64,000 nt of DNA, taken from positions 62,892,724 through 62,956,723 of the forward strand of contig NC_068935.1 in the NCBI RefSeq assembly GCF_023091745.1, in the 5' to 3' direction. Below are positions 13,101 to 23,490 of this stretch, piece after piece. Under the pieces are notes generated by a model. That model did no database searches. It saw nothing but the letters and a program-made list of their open reading frames with translations, and was not told the DNA's origin. A program made the translations under genes and the position numbers. The DNA is from Budorcas taxicolor (Eukaryota; Chordata; Mammalia; Artiodactyla; Bovidae). Each line of letters opens with the position of its first letter. Position 1 is the first letter of the stretch.

Positions 13101-16100
13101 AGGCCTCCTGGTCAGTGACCAGGTCTGGGCACCTGCCCAGCCTGCTTCTGGCACGGGGGAGCACCTCACCTGGACTTGGACCTTGAGAGGAGCCTTCCCG
13201 CCATGCTTGGCATCCACTGTGAACTCTGCTGGCTTGTTCACAGCCACGCCAGTCTTCTCCAATCCAGGCCCACGTGCCTTCACCTGATGGGAGGCCACCC
13301 AGTTCTCAGGGCACAGAGTGTCAGCCCCCTCAGGCCCCCCCACCCAGCGGCACATGCTCTTTACCCTGTCTGGATGGAAATCCTGGGGCGCGTCACGGAT
13401 GTCAGCCATGAAGGGGCTGAGACGGATGTCCTCACTGTTGCACAGCACATGCACCGCGTACTCACCGGCCTCCTGTGGCCAGTAGCGCACATCGCAGGAG
13501 CCATCGCCCTTGTCGTCACACTCAATCTTAGCTTGCGATGGGCCCTCCACTGAGAAGCCTGACAACAGCCGCCAGCTCGTGAGGGCCCTGGAGCCCCGGG
13601 AGGATGGCCCTCGCCAGCCTCTGCCCCCGGGGTACTCCCATTGCAGCCACCTACTCACCCAGGGTGCCCACGTCGTCACCAATGGCCTCCACAACAAAGT
13701 CTGCAGACTTGCCGACAACACCGCCCTCCAGCCCAGGGCCCCATGCCCGCACCTTCTGATTGCCGCACTCGGTGCCCACTTTCACCTCGAAGGGACTGCA
13801 AGGAGAGAGCCACCCAGGGGAGTGCCGAAGGCCCCATCCTGGAGGCAGGCTGGCCTGAGCCCTGCAGGGGAGGAGGTGTGCCACCTCTAAAGCGCTCATC
13901 CAGGGCCTCACCTGCGCCCGATATTTTGGCCACCCCACATGATCGTGACGGTGTATGTGCCGGGGATCATGGGGTAATACTCGAAGCCATAGACACCATC
14001 ACCCAGGTCCTTCTGCTTCACACGCTCTTCGCCCTCTGTCAGAGACAAGGGGAGGCCTCAGGCCTGCTGAGCAGTGGCCAGGGGCTGGTATCGCCCTACC
14101 CCAGCCACAGGCCAACTTACTGGGGCCCTTCACGGTGACCTTCAGCTCTCCGCTGCCCGCCCCCTTTGTGTACACTTTGAAGTCGGCTGTCTCCTTCACT
14201 CGCACACCCTTGGGCTGGAGACCCCGGCCGACAGCGCGGCAGGCACCTGGGTTACAAGCTGTGAGCAGAGGACTGGTTGAGCTGCTGGGAACTAGTGCAG
14301 GGTGATCCCCTCCCTTGTCTCCCACCAGACTGGGCCGGTGGGCTGCCCGGGATGGTGAAGGCCGTGTAAGAAAGAACCGGAAGGGACCATGACCCAAGGA
14401 CCTGGGGCCCAGGCCCGGATGTGGCAGGCCTCCTTCCCTGTGCTCCATCCACACCAGCTCCCCCCACAGCCCCCACACCCAGCCCACCCACCCCTGACCC
14501 CCGAGGAAGACAGATCCAAGTACCGTTGACCCTGTGGGCAGAGCAGAGAGCAGCAGGTTTCTAGACAGCTGGAGCGAGCTCTTCCGAAGGTGAAAGCGTG
14601 GAGAGAGAGAGAGAGGGAGAAGGCGAGAGGAGGAGGAGGAGGAGGAGGAGGAGGCCCCAACAGTGGAAGCACAGACGTCCCAGGAGCCAGGGCAGGGCTG
14701 CAGCAGCACGTGCCCGGCTGCCCCCATCCAAGACCGCCCAGCTGGAGATGTGTCCTGTGGAAGGCAGCTGGGGCTGGCCTACCTTGGCCCACAGTGACTG
14801 TGTAGGGGCTGCGAGGGATGGGCACCCCAGCGAAAGTGACGTGCACCATGTGGACGCCCTCCACGCTGGGCTGGTAGCTGCAGCGATACGTGCTGTCGCC
14901 CCGGGCCTCCAGCTGAGGCTCCACGGTACCCTTCTGGCCTGCTGGGTCCTGGATCACCACCTCCACCTCACCCATGCCCGCACCTGCTGGGAAGCAGCGG
15001 CTCAGTTTCCAGCCTCTCGTCCTCCCATGGGCCTGCTGGCCTTAGCACCCTCCGCTCACCAGCCGTGAAGATCTCAAAGTAGGTGGTCTTGTTGGCGATG
15101 TTGCCGCTGGGCTCGAGGCCAGGGCCCTGGGCAGTCACTTTGCTGGCGTCTCCCTGGGACTTGTCCACATACACCTCAAAGGGGCTCTTGGCAATGTGCT
15201 GGCCGGCAAAGAGCACGGTGACCTGTTCCCAGGAGGGGCAGGCCGTGAGGCCAGGGTTGGGGTCCCCCCTGGCCACAGCTTTTGCTCCCAGCCTCCCCTC
15301 AGGCTGAGGGCTCACCTTGTGAGTCCCCGTCACCTCGGGGACATACCAGACAGAGAAGGTACGGTTCTTATCGTTATTGGCGGTCACTTTGGCCTAGGGT
15401 GGGAAGGAGCCTGTGAGTCTTCATTCGGAGCAGCCCCTGGCACACCAAGGCCTGGCAATTCGAGGCCCTACCTGCAGGCTGCCTTACCTCCTCCTGGTGC
15501 CCGGCCGGGTCCTCCACGTATACCAGCACCTCTCCCTGCCCGGCGCTTCTGGTCTCCACAGTGAACTCTGCCCTCTTCTTTACCATGTTGCCCGTAGGCT
15601 CAATGCCTGCCCAGGAAGGGTGAGGAAGCCACGGGTTGGTCGTCAGGGCCACCCCCTCACCTACACGGACTCAGCACCCCTCCCTATTCCCTTCTGAACT
15701 GGTGCTCTTGTGCGACAGGCCTGGGCCTGTTTCTAGAATGCTCGCTTGAGCATGCTGGGACTCGGGCTCCTGTCAGATAACCTGGCTGGGTCTCAAGTTC
15801 ACTTACAGCAAAGTGGATGGGTCCTTACTCCCTAAACACACTCTGCCTTGGGTGGGTGTGACGTGGGGAACATCCAGCCAGGGGCTGCTTTTGATCAGCC
15901 CTGACCCACTCCTGTCTGACTTGCAGAGGGCAGTTGATAACCCGGCGGCCACATGATGGAAGATTCCCAAGGAGCTGACATTTCCCAGAGGATGTGGCCC
16001 CACGGGGAGAAGGTGACCTCACAGGAACACTTCTGCCTGGCTCCCTCACCTGGCCCGTAGGCTCGGGCTTTCTTCGGGTTGAGTTTGGGCCGCAGGGGAG

Positions 16101-19100
16101 CCCCCGGTTTCAGCTTGGCCTTGGGGAACTGGGACAGGTAGGTCATGACGGAGTGCTCATCCACGTTGGGGTCCACGATCTCCTCGGGGGTGATTACCTT
16201 CACAGACAGAAGGAGGAGCCAGTGGGCCTCCAAGCCTTGGGCTCCTGGGACACTCCACCTCTCCCCATGGGGACCTCGGCCCCCATGCAGACCCTGCTGG
16301 TCAGAGTAGGGGGGCATACCTGAGGGATGCCCAGCCAGTCATCAGCTTGTTGCATGGCTTCCCGTGCATTGTTCACGGGCTTGCTGGCATCCCAGGAATC
16401 CCAGTCAGGGCACAGGCCTGCAGATGGAGGAAAGTCGTCAGTCTAGGGACCACGGGACCTCGCCACAGGCCGTCCCCTTCACCCCCAACACCTGACACCC
16501 CTCACCCGGGGCACAGCTGTCGACCAGGGCGCCCAGGGCTCTGCCACTCTGCCAGTCGCGGCTGAAGTTGGTGATGGGCAGCTGTGGCAGCTTGTTCTGG
16601 ATCCAGCCCAGCAGCCTCTGCTTGGGGGTCTGCTTCTTGGCCTCCTCGTCCTCCTCCTCATCCCACATGGGCATGGAGATGGAGTAGTGCAGGATCAGGG
16701 TCCAGATGAGGCCCAGGATCAACTTGAGGTTCCCGTCCACGATGGCCTTGCTGTCTGCAAGGGCAATGAGTGGCAGCGCTGGGTGGGCACGGCTGACCCG
16801 GGGCAGGGGGACTGGGCACAGGCACAGACGCATGTGCACACATGGCTTCGGGGGTGGGGGTGCGGAAGTGCACACACGGGACAGCAGGCCACTCCCAGGC
16901 ACTGGCGAGTGTGGGAGACAGCGGGCCCCAGGGAGGAGGAGGAGGAGGCCTCCGTGAGGCAGGGTGGGGTGCAGGTGCCTGTGAGAGCATCAAGGAGGTT
17001 CAGGGGTAAAACCTCCCCAGACATGCAGTGCCAATACAGCACAATCAGGGGAGCTGCCAGAAGCCCCGGGGCCATGGGGGCCCAGAAGACGGACAGGTGA
17101 CAGATCCAGGCTGCAGACGGGGCCCCGATCCCCAAAGATGGTTCCAGAGAGAGAGAGTGGATGAGTGCTTTGCAGCCGCCCAGGCCCCTCTCCAGAGGTC
17201 TCCAAGGGAGGGGCAGGGGGAACAGTTGGACCCCGAGGCCTTGATGCCAGGGCCCCTGGGCAGGCACTGGGGAAGAGGAAGGCAAGTGGGGGTTGGGTTG
17301 GGAAATACAACTGCTGGCCCAGGGTTGGGGCGTGAATGGCTGAGGCTGGGGAAGTTGGGCAAGGACCCTTTGGGTGGAGGGTGTGAACCCCCACCTGCCC
17401 CCACTTCCTTCATGCTCACCCCTCCCCTGACAGAGCCAGGCTGGGGGTTGGGCCATTGGCCTGGTTCAGGGGAGGGGCTGGGCGCCCCAAGGAACCAGCG
17501 GTCTGGCCCTGACTCACTGGGGCCAAGCAGGGATGGCCTGCCAGCTGGGATGCCGAGCAGGACACATTCCAGGGGCCCCCTCACCCAGCCCGGTGGGGGC
17601 GGGGGTGGGGCCCGCCAGCCTGGGTTGGGTACCCAGGGCCCCTCGCTTAGTAGGGGGTTGTGGGTGGGGTCCCAGAGTCCCGCTGTCTCAGCAGTAGGCT
17701 CAGCCACTGCCCGCCCTCCTCACCACTTATCAGGCCGCTGGGCTGCAGGCGGGTGGCCACCAAGCTTACCACAGAGGAAGTGGTTAGGGCAGGCACCCTG
17801 CACCCCATCACCATGGCAACCCCTCAGGGCCCCACCCAAGGCCCTTCTGGGTGTCAGTCTCAAGCGCTTGGGGACTGGGGCTTAGGGCTGGGTCTGAGAA
17901 TGCAGGAGGGCCGCTTATCTTTGGAATCCCTGCTGATGGGTTCCACTCACCAATAATCAGGAGAAAATGCTTGTCCAGCAAGTCAACTGGGGGGTGGGGA
18001 CCAGGCAGCCTCTGAACCCAGCAGGCCCCACCTCAAAGACCAGCTCAACACCACTCAGAGCAGAGTGGCCTCCCAGTTCTCAACGGGGGGCTCGTCCCAG
18101 TCCTATACCACTGCCTCGCACTATTGCCAAGTGGCAAGAGAGGGGGTCTCAGGCTAGGGATGACTGGAAGGCTCAGAGAAGACCAAGTACATGGGAGCAC
18201 TTGTGCTTTCCCACCAGGTTCCCATCCCCAGAACCCTGAGCCTGGCACCAGAGCCCTCGGGAGGCCTGAGGTCCACCCAGACCCACGAGGGGACACACAA
18301 GGCCAAGCTCATCGGTCCTCCTGGGGCTGGGCCCCCCCCCCCGCTGGTCCATAGGAGGCTGGCTCAGGCCGTCCCATCCAACTCACAAAAGAGGGCTGGA
18401 AGGACTGGGCTAAGTGTTGAGAGACTGACTGGTTGGATGGCCCCGCCCCATCCCACCCCCTTTCCCCAGCCCCGGGGCCAGCCTGCCCCCTCCTTCCCCT
18501 AATCACTGCTGCTTTCCAACATTTTTTTGCCTTATATGGCAAAGCTCTGGGAACTAGGCCTGCTCCAGCCAGCTCACAAGAGGAGGAGAAGAAGGGCGGG
18601 GGTGGGGGGAGAGACCCCCCCCAGACAACTGGGGTGTGGCTCGCCTCCCCACATCCGGTTGCCCCCCCACCCAAGGCTCAAAGATGACTCAGCTTGGCTA
18701 GACTGAGTATGGGACTGGGGAGTGGGCCTCAGCCTGGACTTGCGTTCCAGAAAAAGAGGTGGGGCCCTCGAGACCTGCTCAGAGTGATTGGGGGCACCTG
18801 AGTCTTGGTCCCTCACTTTCTCAGGCTCAGCATGGACCAGGCCAGGACTGCAGGGGCCGCTGGAAGTTCTCTTTGACTGCTGAAGAAAATAAAGCTGGTG
18901 CCCCTTTGCTCCCTGTCTCACATCGCCGCCCCCCCTCCAAAGTCACCAGTTCTGGTGCCGGTCCCTGTGTGGCTCCCATCTCGAGAGGTGCCTGGGAATG
19001 ATGTGGTAGGCCTGGTCAGTGCCAGCCTCACCAGCCCAGTGACACGGACACTGGGCTGGCAGTGAGCCCAGCACATGTTGGAGTACCTCCCAGCAAACCC

Positions 19101-20169
19101 CTGTACTCTAGATGCAGAAAAGCAAGTCCTACATGGAAGCAAGAGTTTGGCCCGCAATCAACAGTAACTGGGTGTCTAAGCAACTACAAGCCAGCACCCA
19201 AACCTATCTCAGGTGCTGTTTGGCTAGCTATGGTCCTCTCTGGGCCCCCAGTGCCCAAAAGGAGATCTAAACTTGGAGCAATCTTCAGTTGAGGGGTCCT
19301 AGACAATGGGACCCACAAGCTCCAAGCCTCTGTTTAGGAAACACAACGGTGTCCCGAGGCCCAAGAGCCATCTCCCAACTGCTATAGGAGATGGAGAGTC
19401 CTGGCCTTCTCCTCGTTAGAGATGGGGCGCTGGGCGTACGGCCAGAGCTTGGCTAGTGCCCACCGCACCGCCTTCCCACTCCCTCCCTACCCCGCCCCGG
19501 CCCTCTCCCACCGCAGGCGCAGCGGCAGGGGCGCGGCCTGTGGAGGATGTGAGCTCAGCCTGGGCGTGGGCCAGCCGGGGACCGGCGGGCGGGGGCGCGT
19601 AGCGGTCCGCACGCACCGCTGGGTTGCGAGCCTTTGTTCTCGAGGCCCGCACGCAGCTGGGCGGCCCCGAGGGCCCCCGGGGCAGCGCCGCAACTTAAGG
19701 GGATGTCTGCTAGGGGTCGGCTCGGGGAAGAGGGGAGGACGCGCGGAAACCCCCGCCCTCGCCCCGCCAGCGCCACCGGGCGGCCCGCGCCCTCACCGAT
19801 GGACACGAGCTTGATGCTCTCACGGTCCAGGAACTCGAGCGCCACCGACACGTTCTCGAGCTGCATCTGGCGGAAGGTGGGCCTCTGGTTGTGCTTGCGG
19901 TGCATCTTCTTCTGGCTGAGCACCTCGAGCAGTGCGATAAGCCGCAGCCCGTCGCTCAGGTCCGTCTGCAGGTTGGCGATGCGCTTGCTCACGCACTTGA
20001 GGTGCTCGTTGCACCAGCGCGTGAACGTGTTCTGCTGGATTTTCTTCCACGGCGCATCCTCCGCCAGGTCCTTCTCAGTGGCCGGCATCTCGGCGTCTCG
20101 TGTGTCGGCGCCGATGCCCAGAACCGCGCCCGCAGCGCTCTGGCCCGCCCGAGAGTGGGAGCTACTCAT
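571..20169 (-). CDS. FLNA: Filamin-A, partial (coding exons 2-44, codons 1-2385)
   Basis: Filamin A crosslinks cortical actin and anchors integrins and many signalling proteins. The start codon at 20167-20169 opens with MSSSHSRAGQSAAGA. Two calponin-homology domains follow, then about 21 immunoglobulin-like filamin repeats rich in GPGL, DNxDGT and VPGSPF motifs. I placed 43 coding exons by reading frame and GT/AG borders. Cumulative length reaches 373, 622, 720, 868, 987, 1065, 1228, 1429, 1567 nt and so on to 4945, 4969, 5217, 5686 and 7156. These agree with human cDNA positions I recall, so no coding indel is apparent. No stop or frameshift was seen. The last four exons (end of repeat 22, repeats 23-24, hinge 2) lie beyond position 1. 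Exon coordinates are in the sub-entries. CDS identity is certain; single splice borders could be off by a few bases. Confidence 0.97.
4311..4406 (-). other. FLNA: FLNA exon 32: hinge 1 with calpain-site region
   Basis: This 96-nt exon encodes residues 1740-1771, starting ALAGDQP and ending GGQQTW. It is exactly the flexible hinge 1 between repeats 15 and 16, where calpain cuts filamin A in other mammals. The region around the cut reads QQLAPPYTYAQ, whereas human as I recall has APQYTYAQ, so a proline is nearest the tyrosine. Both borders are in phase 0, so exon skipping would remove only the hinge. Confidence 0.92.
4762..6972. other. FLNA intron 30 (2.2 kb), no gene seen
   Basis: This is GC-rich single-copy-looking sequence between exon 31 and microexon 30. 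Long open frames exist on both strands, but they are compositional and have no recognisable domains. No SINE or LINE was recognised, which is unusual for an intron of this length in this window. Confidence 0.6.
6973..6996 (-). other. FLNA: FLNA exon 30, 24-nt alternative microexon
   Basis: Read on the minus strand, an AG acceptor is followed by exactly 24 nt encoding VSIGGHGL and then a GTAAGC donor. It is in frame, and codons 1649-1656 match the eight residues that distinguish the two known human filamin-A isoforms. Skipping leaves the frame intact. It is followed by the 2.2-kb intron 30. Confidence 0.93.
7343..7946. other. FLNA intron 28 (604 bp), nothing recognised
   Basis: The intron lies between the exons ending at 7947 and starting at 7342 in gene orientation. 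It shows no repeat or motif that I could identify beyond its splice signals. Confidence 0.55.
12199..12410 (+). mobile_element. Bov-tA-type SINE in FLNA intron 15
   Basis: It has a tRNA-like head (CTTCCCTGGTGGCTCAGAGAG) followed by the BOV-A body ending in a GAGTCAGA...CAACTGAGCGACTT segment. A perfect 12-bp target-site duplication, CAAACACAAGCA, flanks it at 12187-12198 and 12411-12422. It is antisense to FLNA. Confidence 0.9.
12425..12900 (+). mobile_element. L1 3' end fragment in FLNA intron 15
   Basis: It resembles the 3' part of ancient mammalian L1s: AATGTCCATCAGCAAATGAC, then TCCACACAATGGTGTATCAT, later GGCTGCACAACTC and ACCACCAAGTTGGATATTG. It ends about 35 bp from exon 15 (12935-13078). 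It is antisense to FLNA. Confidence 0.7.
14590..14655 (+). repeat. Polypurine GA/GGA tract in FLNA intron 9
   Basis: A (GA)n run passes into (GGA)n over about 65 bp, nearly all purine on the plus strand. In the FLNA transcript it is a polypyrimidine CT/CCT run. Confidence 0.85.
16755..19796. other. FLNA intron 2 (3.0 kb)
   Basis: This is GC-rich, repeat-poor sequence. Its middle holds a perfect CArG box and an AP-1 site (separate entry). The part next to exon 2 (about 19.45-19.8 kb) is CpG-rich and belongs to the island around the start codon. No exon or transposon was recognised. Confidence 0.6.
18530..18691. promoter_or_regulatory. Candidate intronic SRF/AP-1 element of FLNA
   Basis: CCTTATATGG at 18530-18539 fits the SRF consensus CC(A/T)6GG exactly. 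TGACTCA, a perfect AP-1 site, lies at 18685-18691. FLNA is an established MRTF/SRF target in other mammals, so an intron-2 enhancer is a reasonable inference. Binding is not shown by the sequence. Confidence 0.5.
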
Positions 20170-20198
20170 TTTGAGGCGCGAGGAACCGATGGGCGGTG

Positions 20199-20620
20199 CT
20201 GCAGCCTAGACGAGGGGACGGCCCTTTAATTAAAGTCGCAGGCACCTCAGCGAGCGCAGGGCGAGGCAGACAGCTGAGGTTGCGCTGCGGTGAGAGCGAG
20301 CCCTTTAAATGCTGATGGAGGCGGGGCCAGGAGGCGGGGCCGCGGCGGGGTGGGGCTTCGCGGCCGCACCGCCCCGCCCCTCCCCACCCGTTGGAATGCC
20401 CCCCTGAGTCCCCCCCCCGCCCCGCCTCTTTGACCCGACCCCCAGGCACCGGGAAGGGTCGTTGGCCCCGGAGCGGGCGAAGCTGCGAGGAAATGCTGAG
20501 GTCTCCCTCCCGCGCTGTAGGAGACGCTGCAGCGATGAAAGGCTGAGCAACGTCTAGAGCGGGGGACCGCTTGGCCTGCAGCGGGCACACCATACAAGGG
20601 ACTTTCCTTCCCCAAGGCCC
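20199..20620 (-). promoter_or_regulatory. FLNA: CpG-rich region upstream of FLNA exon 2, possible second promoter
   Basis: Acceptor candidates for exon 2 end at 20198 (CTGCAG before CACCGCCC) or 20205 (TCTAG before GCTGCAG). Further upstream on the minus strand are ATTTAAAGGG (TATA-like, 20301-20310), several GC boxes and a perfect NF-kappaB-type site GGGACTTTCC (plus strand, 20598-20607). This could drive a transcript starting close to exon 2. It may instead be just CpG-island intron. Confidence 0.4.
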
Positions 20621-20621
20621 C

Positions 20622-21365
20622 TGCGGGGGGTGGCTCGCCCTCCGTGAGTCACGTAGACTCCGCTCGGTCCCCGCCGCCCCCTCCCCCCCAACCTCCGGCA
20701 CTCGAGGGTCCCTGGCCGCGCCACAGCCAGCCGCCTCGCCGGCAGCCGAGAGAAAGGGCCCGATCCGAAGGGGCGAGCCCTTGGAGAGTGCGGGTCCGGA
20801 GTAGGCTCTGCTGCCCGCCCCGGGCGTGCGTGCACCACGCCAGGGAAGCCCGTAGCCGCACGACCCTAAGCCGCCCCCCAGACCCCCAGACCCCCAGAAC
20901 CCCTGCCCCAGCAAGCCTTCCCCCTCTGCAGGATCCTGGCCTGCGCCCGCCGGTCCCAACCGCCTCCCTCCCTCCCCCCTGCACCCCAGAGGAAATGAGG
21001 CACTGGGCCAGGAGGCCACCGGCGCTCCAGGAGCCAGCAGCCTTGGAAGGGGCCCGGGCATGCCAGTGGGCACTGGCACGGGGCGCCCTGTGATGCGATG
21101 CATGCAGAGATGGCGGGTAAGCCTGCCTCACCCACCGGCAGGCCACCAGAGGCGCGAGGGGCTTCCCCTCCGTGGCTGGGATGGCCCCTGAGCCCAGTGT
21201 GACCCAGGAGGCTGCCAGAGGGACCTTCCCCGGGCTTCCGATAATGCACTCTGAGCACCTGGGTCTCAGTGGGCTTCAGGGTCATGGGAGAACAGAGGAG
21301 GCCTCCCAGACAGGGGGACCAGGGGACTGAGGGGGGCAAACCATGAAAGGCAGCTGGGGCCTGCC
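20622..21365 (+). repeat. Inverted repeat, left arm (FLNA intron 1)
   Basis: The reverse complement of 26785-27492 matches this segment over about 0.7 kb with small indels. Shared stretches include GCACTCTGAGCACCTGGGTC and GACAGGGGGACCAGGGGACT. At the inner edge the copies read GAGTCACGTAGACTCCGCTC here and GAGTCACGTGGAGTCCGCTC there. By eye the core is above 90 percent identical. Confidence 0.9.
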
Positions 21366-23130
21366 GTGGAGCCAGGACTGGGTACTGGGGACCTATTCGC
21401 TCAAAATACATTTTCTTGTAGATAACTGGAGACTATGGGGGGGATACTAAGACCAACAAAGGCACAGAAGCAAGAGGCCTCTCAGGGACAGTCACTGCCA
21501 CCTTCTTCAGTCTGGAGAAGCCAGCCTACTGGTGGCTTCGTCCCCAGAGTGGACTCACTTCCCTCGGTCCTGTGTCCTTCCCCTCTGCAGGATGTTCCCT
21601 TCTTCACATCTTTTTTTTTTTTTCCCCAGAAAGGCATGTCTCTGTCCCTCCTGCTTCGTACTTAGATCGAGCTTCCTACTAGCAGTACCTCAGTTCTCTG
21701 CTAAAGACCAGTGGGAAAGGAGCCCCTAGGTCAGCATGCCCAAATAAGGCCAACTCTCACAGCCCTGGGAACTGTGTCACCCACAGTAGGGCTGCAGTCA
21801 GCACCTGGCCTCCAGCATGCTCTCTTTGGGGCTGCCTGGTACCCCACACTGGTTTTTGCTCACCAGTGACATTTTTCAGTCTAAAGGCCTGACCACTTTA
21901 GACACACCTGTGCAAAATTCCACACCATGGTGTCTGGGGACTGGGATGGAGGTGGGAGGGACAGCAGTAGAGGGGGACCCGTGCAGACTCCTCCCTAGCA
22001 GGCCCCACCCAAGCAGAGATGAGAGCCATCCTTCTGATCCCTTGCCCCCCTGAAGAGCCAGTCCCCCAAGGAGAGAATCATACTGAGAGTTCATTGTCAC
22101 TCAACAAGTGCCATCCAGTTGCATTATCTGTGTTCTTTTCTTAATCTGCAGAGAGCAGGGAAACTGAGTCAGCGTCAGTAACCAGCAGCCAACTCCAGCA
22201 GAAAGGGGGACAGAAGCCCTGGCTGCCAGCCTTAGGCTTCTTCCCTATTTGGGGGGTGATAAGAGATGGGGCTGTAACGAGTTCTTGTCCCCAGGGGACA
22301 TAGTATCACCACCAGGTGGCGCCCCATCCCAAAGCCCCCAGATAGGGCAGTCCCTGGAAGCTGAAATACAGCTCTTTCATATTTTCCCTTATTTGGAGTC
22401 GATTTCTTGGATGTTGTTAGACACACCCCGCCTCCCACCCCCACTCCTTCCCTCAGACCCCAAGCCAGGCCCTCCCACGGCTGGTGAAAGAGAGGCACAG
22501 GGTGGCAGGAGAGTCTGCCCAAGCCCAGGTGTGGCAGGCAGGCTGACAGCGCTCCAGGGCTGAATTCCCACCTTGACTGCGCTGCTAGGAGCCCGTGCAG
22601 GTGGGTCTCCCAGCGGCCATCACCTACTCCTCCTGGCCCAGGAATTGGGGCGGGTGAGGGGGGGGCGGGGGCTGGCCTTCACATCCTGCCTGGCAGTGAA
22701 CATCCAGCTCAGAGCCAACCTGGGATAGGGCCCAGCCTCGAATCTAGCATGGCCAACCCCGTGTGCCCTCGCCCCAGTGGAGCGCAGCGGCCCAGAAGCC
22801 AGCCCCGCACCTCTACCCAAAGCAGCCAATGCCCAGAGCACTGATGTCAGGGAGGAACCGACCGTCGACATCCCTCCTGGGGGCATATTGGCTGCAAAGT
22901 GTCTTTCCAGGTGGCCTCTCGCCCTGACCCCACACAACGTCCTGCTTCAGAGCCCTGCCTTCCTGGACAGTCATGCAGTGACCTGCCCCCCAGTTCACTC
23001 TCCCAGGGCACCCCCGTGGCTGCTGGGCTCTCACACTGCGGAGCCAGACCCGGATTCCCCAGGAAACCAGGGAAGGCGGCTGCACCACCACACCCCAGCT
23101 TGCAGCTGGCCCCGGGCACCCCACCACCAA
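21366..23130. other. FLNA intron 1, unique part
   Basis: This lies between the left inverted-repeat arm and the first-exon CpG island. It holds a T run near 21610 and a G-rich stretch near 22650. No exon or clear transposon was recognised. It is part of the 5.4-kb loop between the inverted-repeat arms. Confidence 0.5.
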
Positions 23131-23207
23131 CTCCGTGAGCTGCCCGCCGACCACTCCGCTCGGTGCCCGCCAACCGCTCCGCTCGGTGCCCGCCGCGGAC
23201 GCCTCAC

Positions 23208-23400
23208 CTTCTCTCCCTGCGGGCGGCCGGCGGCCGCGGGGTGGCGCCTGGCAGATCTTCGAGCCCGCGCCTGGCGCCTCGGGGCTCTGCTGGCGTCTGC
23301 TGCGCGCCGGGCGCCTCCACGCGAATGGGCCGCTGCCGCCCGCCTTCTTGTTGGCCGCACCCCCGCCCCGCACCCGGCCCGACTCGGCCCGACGAGAAGG
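23208..23400 (-). other. FLNA: Probable non-coding exon 1 of FLNA
   Basis: On the minus strand a strong donor (GGGAGAGAAG then GTGAGGCG) sits at 23208/23207 inside a CpG island. Human FLNA has a non-coding first exon roughly 3.4 kb upstream of the ATG exon. This donor lies 3.0 kb upstream of the start codon, so position and orientation fit. The 5' end is not defined by sequence; I stop at the CArG box. A 24-bp direct duplication (ACCACTCCGCTCGGTGCCCG and a near copy) lies just inside the intron at about 23146-23193. Confidence 0.6.
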
Positions 23401-23410
23401 CCTTAATTGG
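23401..23410 (-). promoter_or_regulatory. CArG box at the FLNA promoter
   Basis: CCTTAATTGG fits CC(A/T)6GG exactly. It lies just upstream of the proposed first exon, in an otherwise very GC-rich island. SRF control of filamin A is established in other mammals; use of this site is inferred. Confidence 0.6.
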
Positions 23411-23427
23411 TAAAAATCACCCAGGAG

Positions 23428-23490
23428 CGGGGCGGGGGGGGGGGGGGGTTCGAGGGGGGGGCCCGCGGGGGCGCGCCGTGAGCTCAGGCG
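23428..23490 (+). repeat. G-rich homopolymer tract upstream of FLNA exon 1
   Basis: A run of about 14 G is followed by TTCGA, another run of G and GCCCGCGGGGGCGCGCC. It has G-quadruplex potential. The exact number of Gs is prone to sequencing error. Confidence 0.7.

Larger units (their letters stand above)
4514..15606 (-). other. FLNA: FLNA exons 6-31: rod 1, filamin repeats 1-15
   Basis: Exons in gene order: 15606-15488, 15393-15316, 15222-15060, 14983-14783, 14258-14121, 14035-13912, 13795-13659, 13558-13365, 13283-13170, 13078-12935, 12061-11938, 11854-11694, 11606-11516, 11421-11252, 10990-10873, 10781-10519, 10299-9702, 9616-9443, 9356-9194, 9116-8956, 8867-8697, 8317-8194, 8103-7947, 7342-7153, 6996-6973, 4761-4514. 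They encode about residues 290-1739, a string of roughly 96-residue beta-sandwich repeats. The 598-nt exon 22 carries about two whole repeats. The phases of adjoining exons fit at every junction I checked. Confidence 0.93.
16050..20169 (-). other. FLNA: FLNA exons 2-5: actin-binding domain
   Basis: Coding exons are 20169-19797, 16754-16506, 16417-16320 and 16197-16050 (373, 249, 98 and 148 nt). They encode residues 1-289: a short leader, CH1 (about 43-149, with KIQQNTFTRWCNEHLK) and CH2 (about 166-269, with LLGWIQNKLPQLPITNF and the LVDSCAPGLCPDWDSW segment). In this family the paired CH domains bind F-actin. The leader differs slightly from human (AVLGIGADTRD after SAAGA). Intron 2 is the longest coding intron here, 3042 bp. 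Confidence 0.95.
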
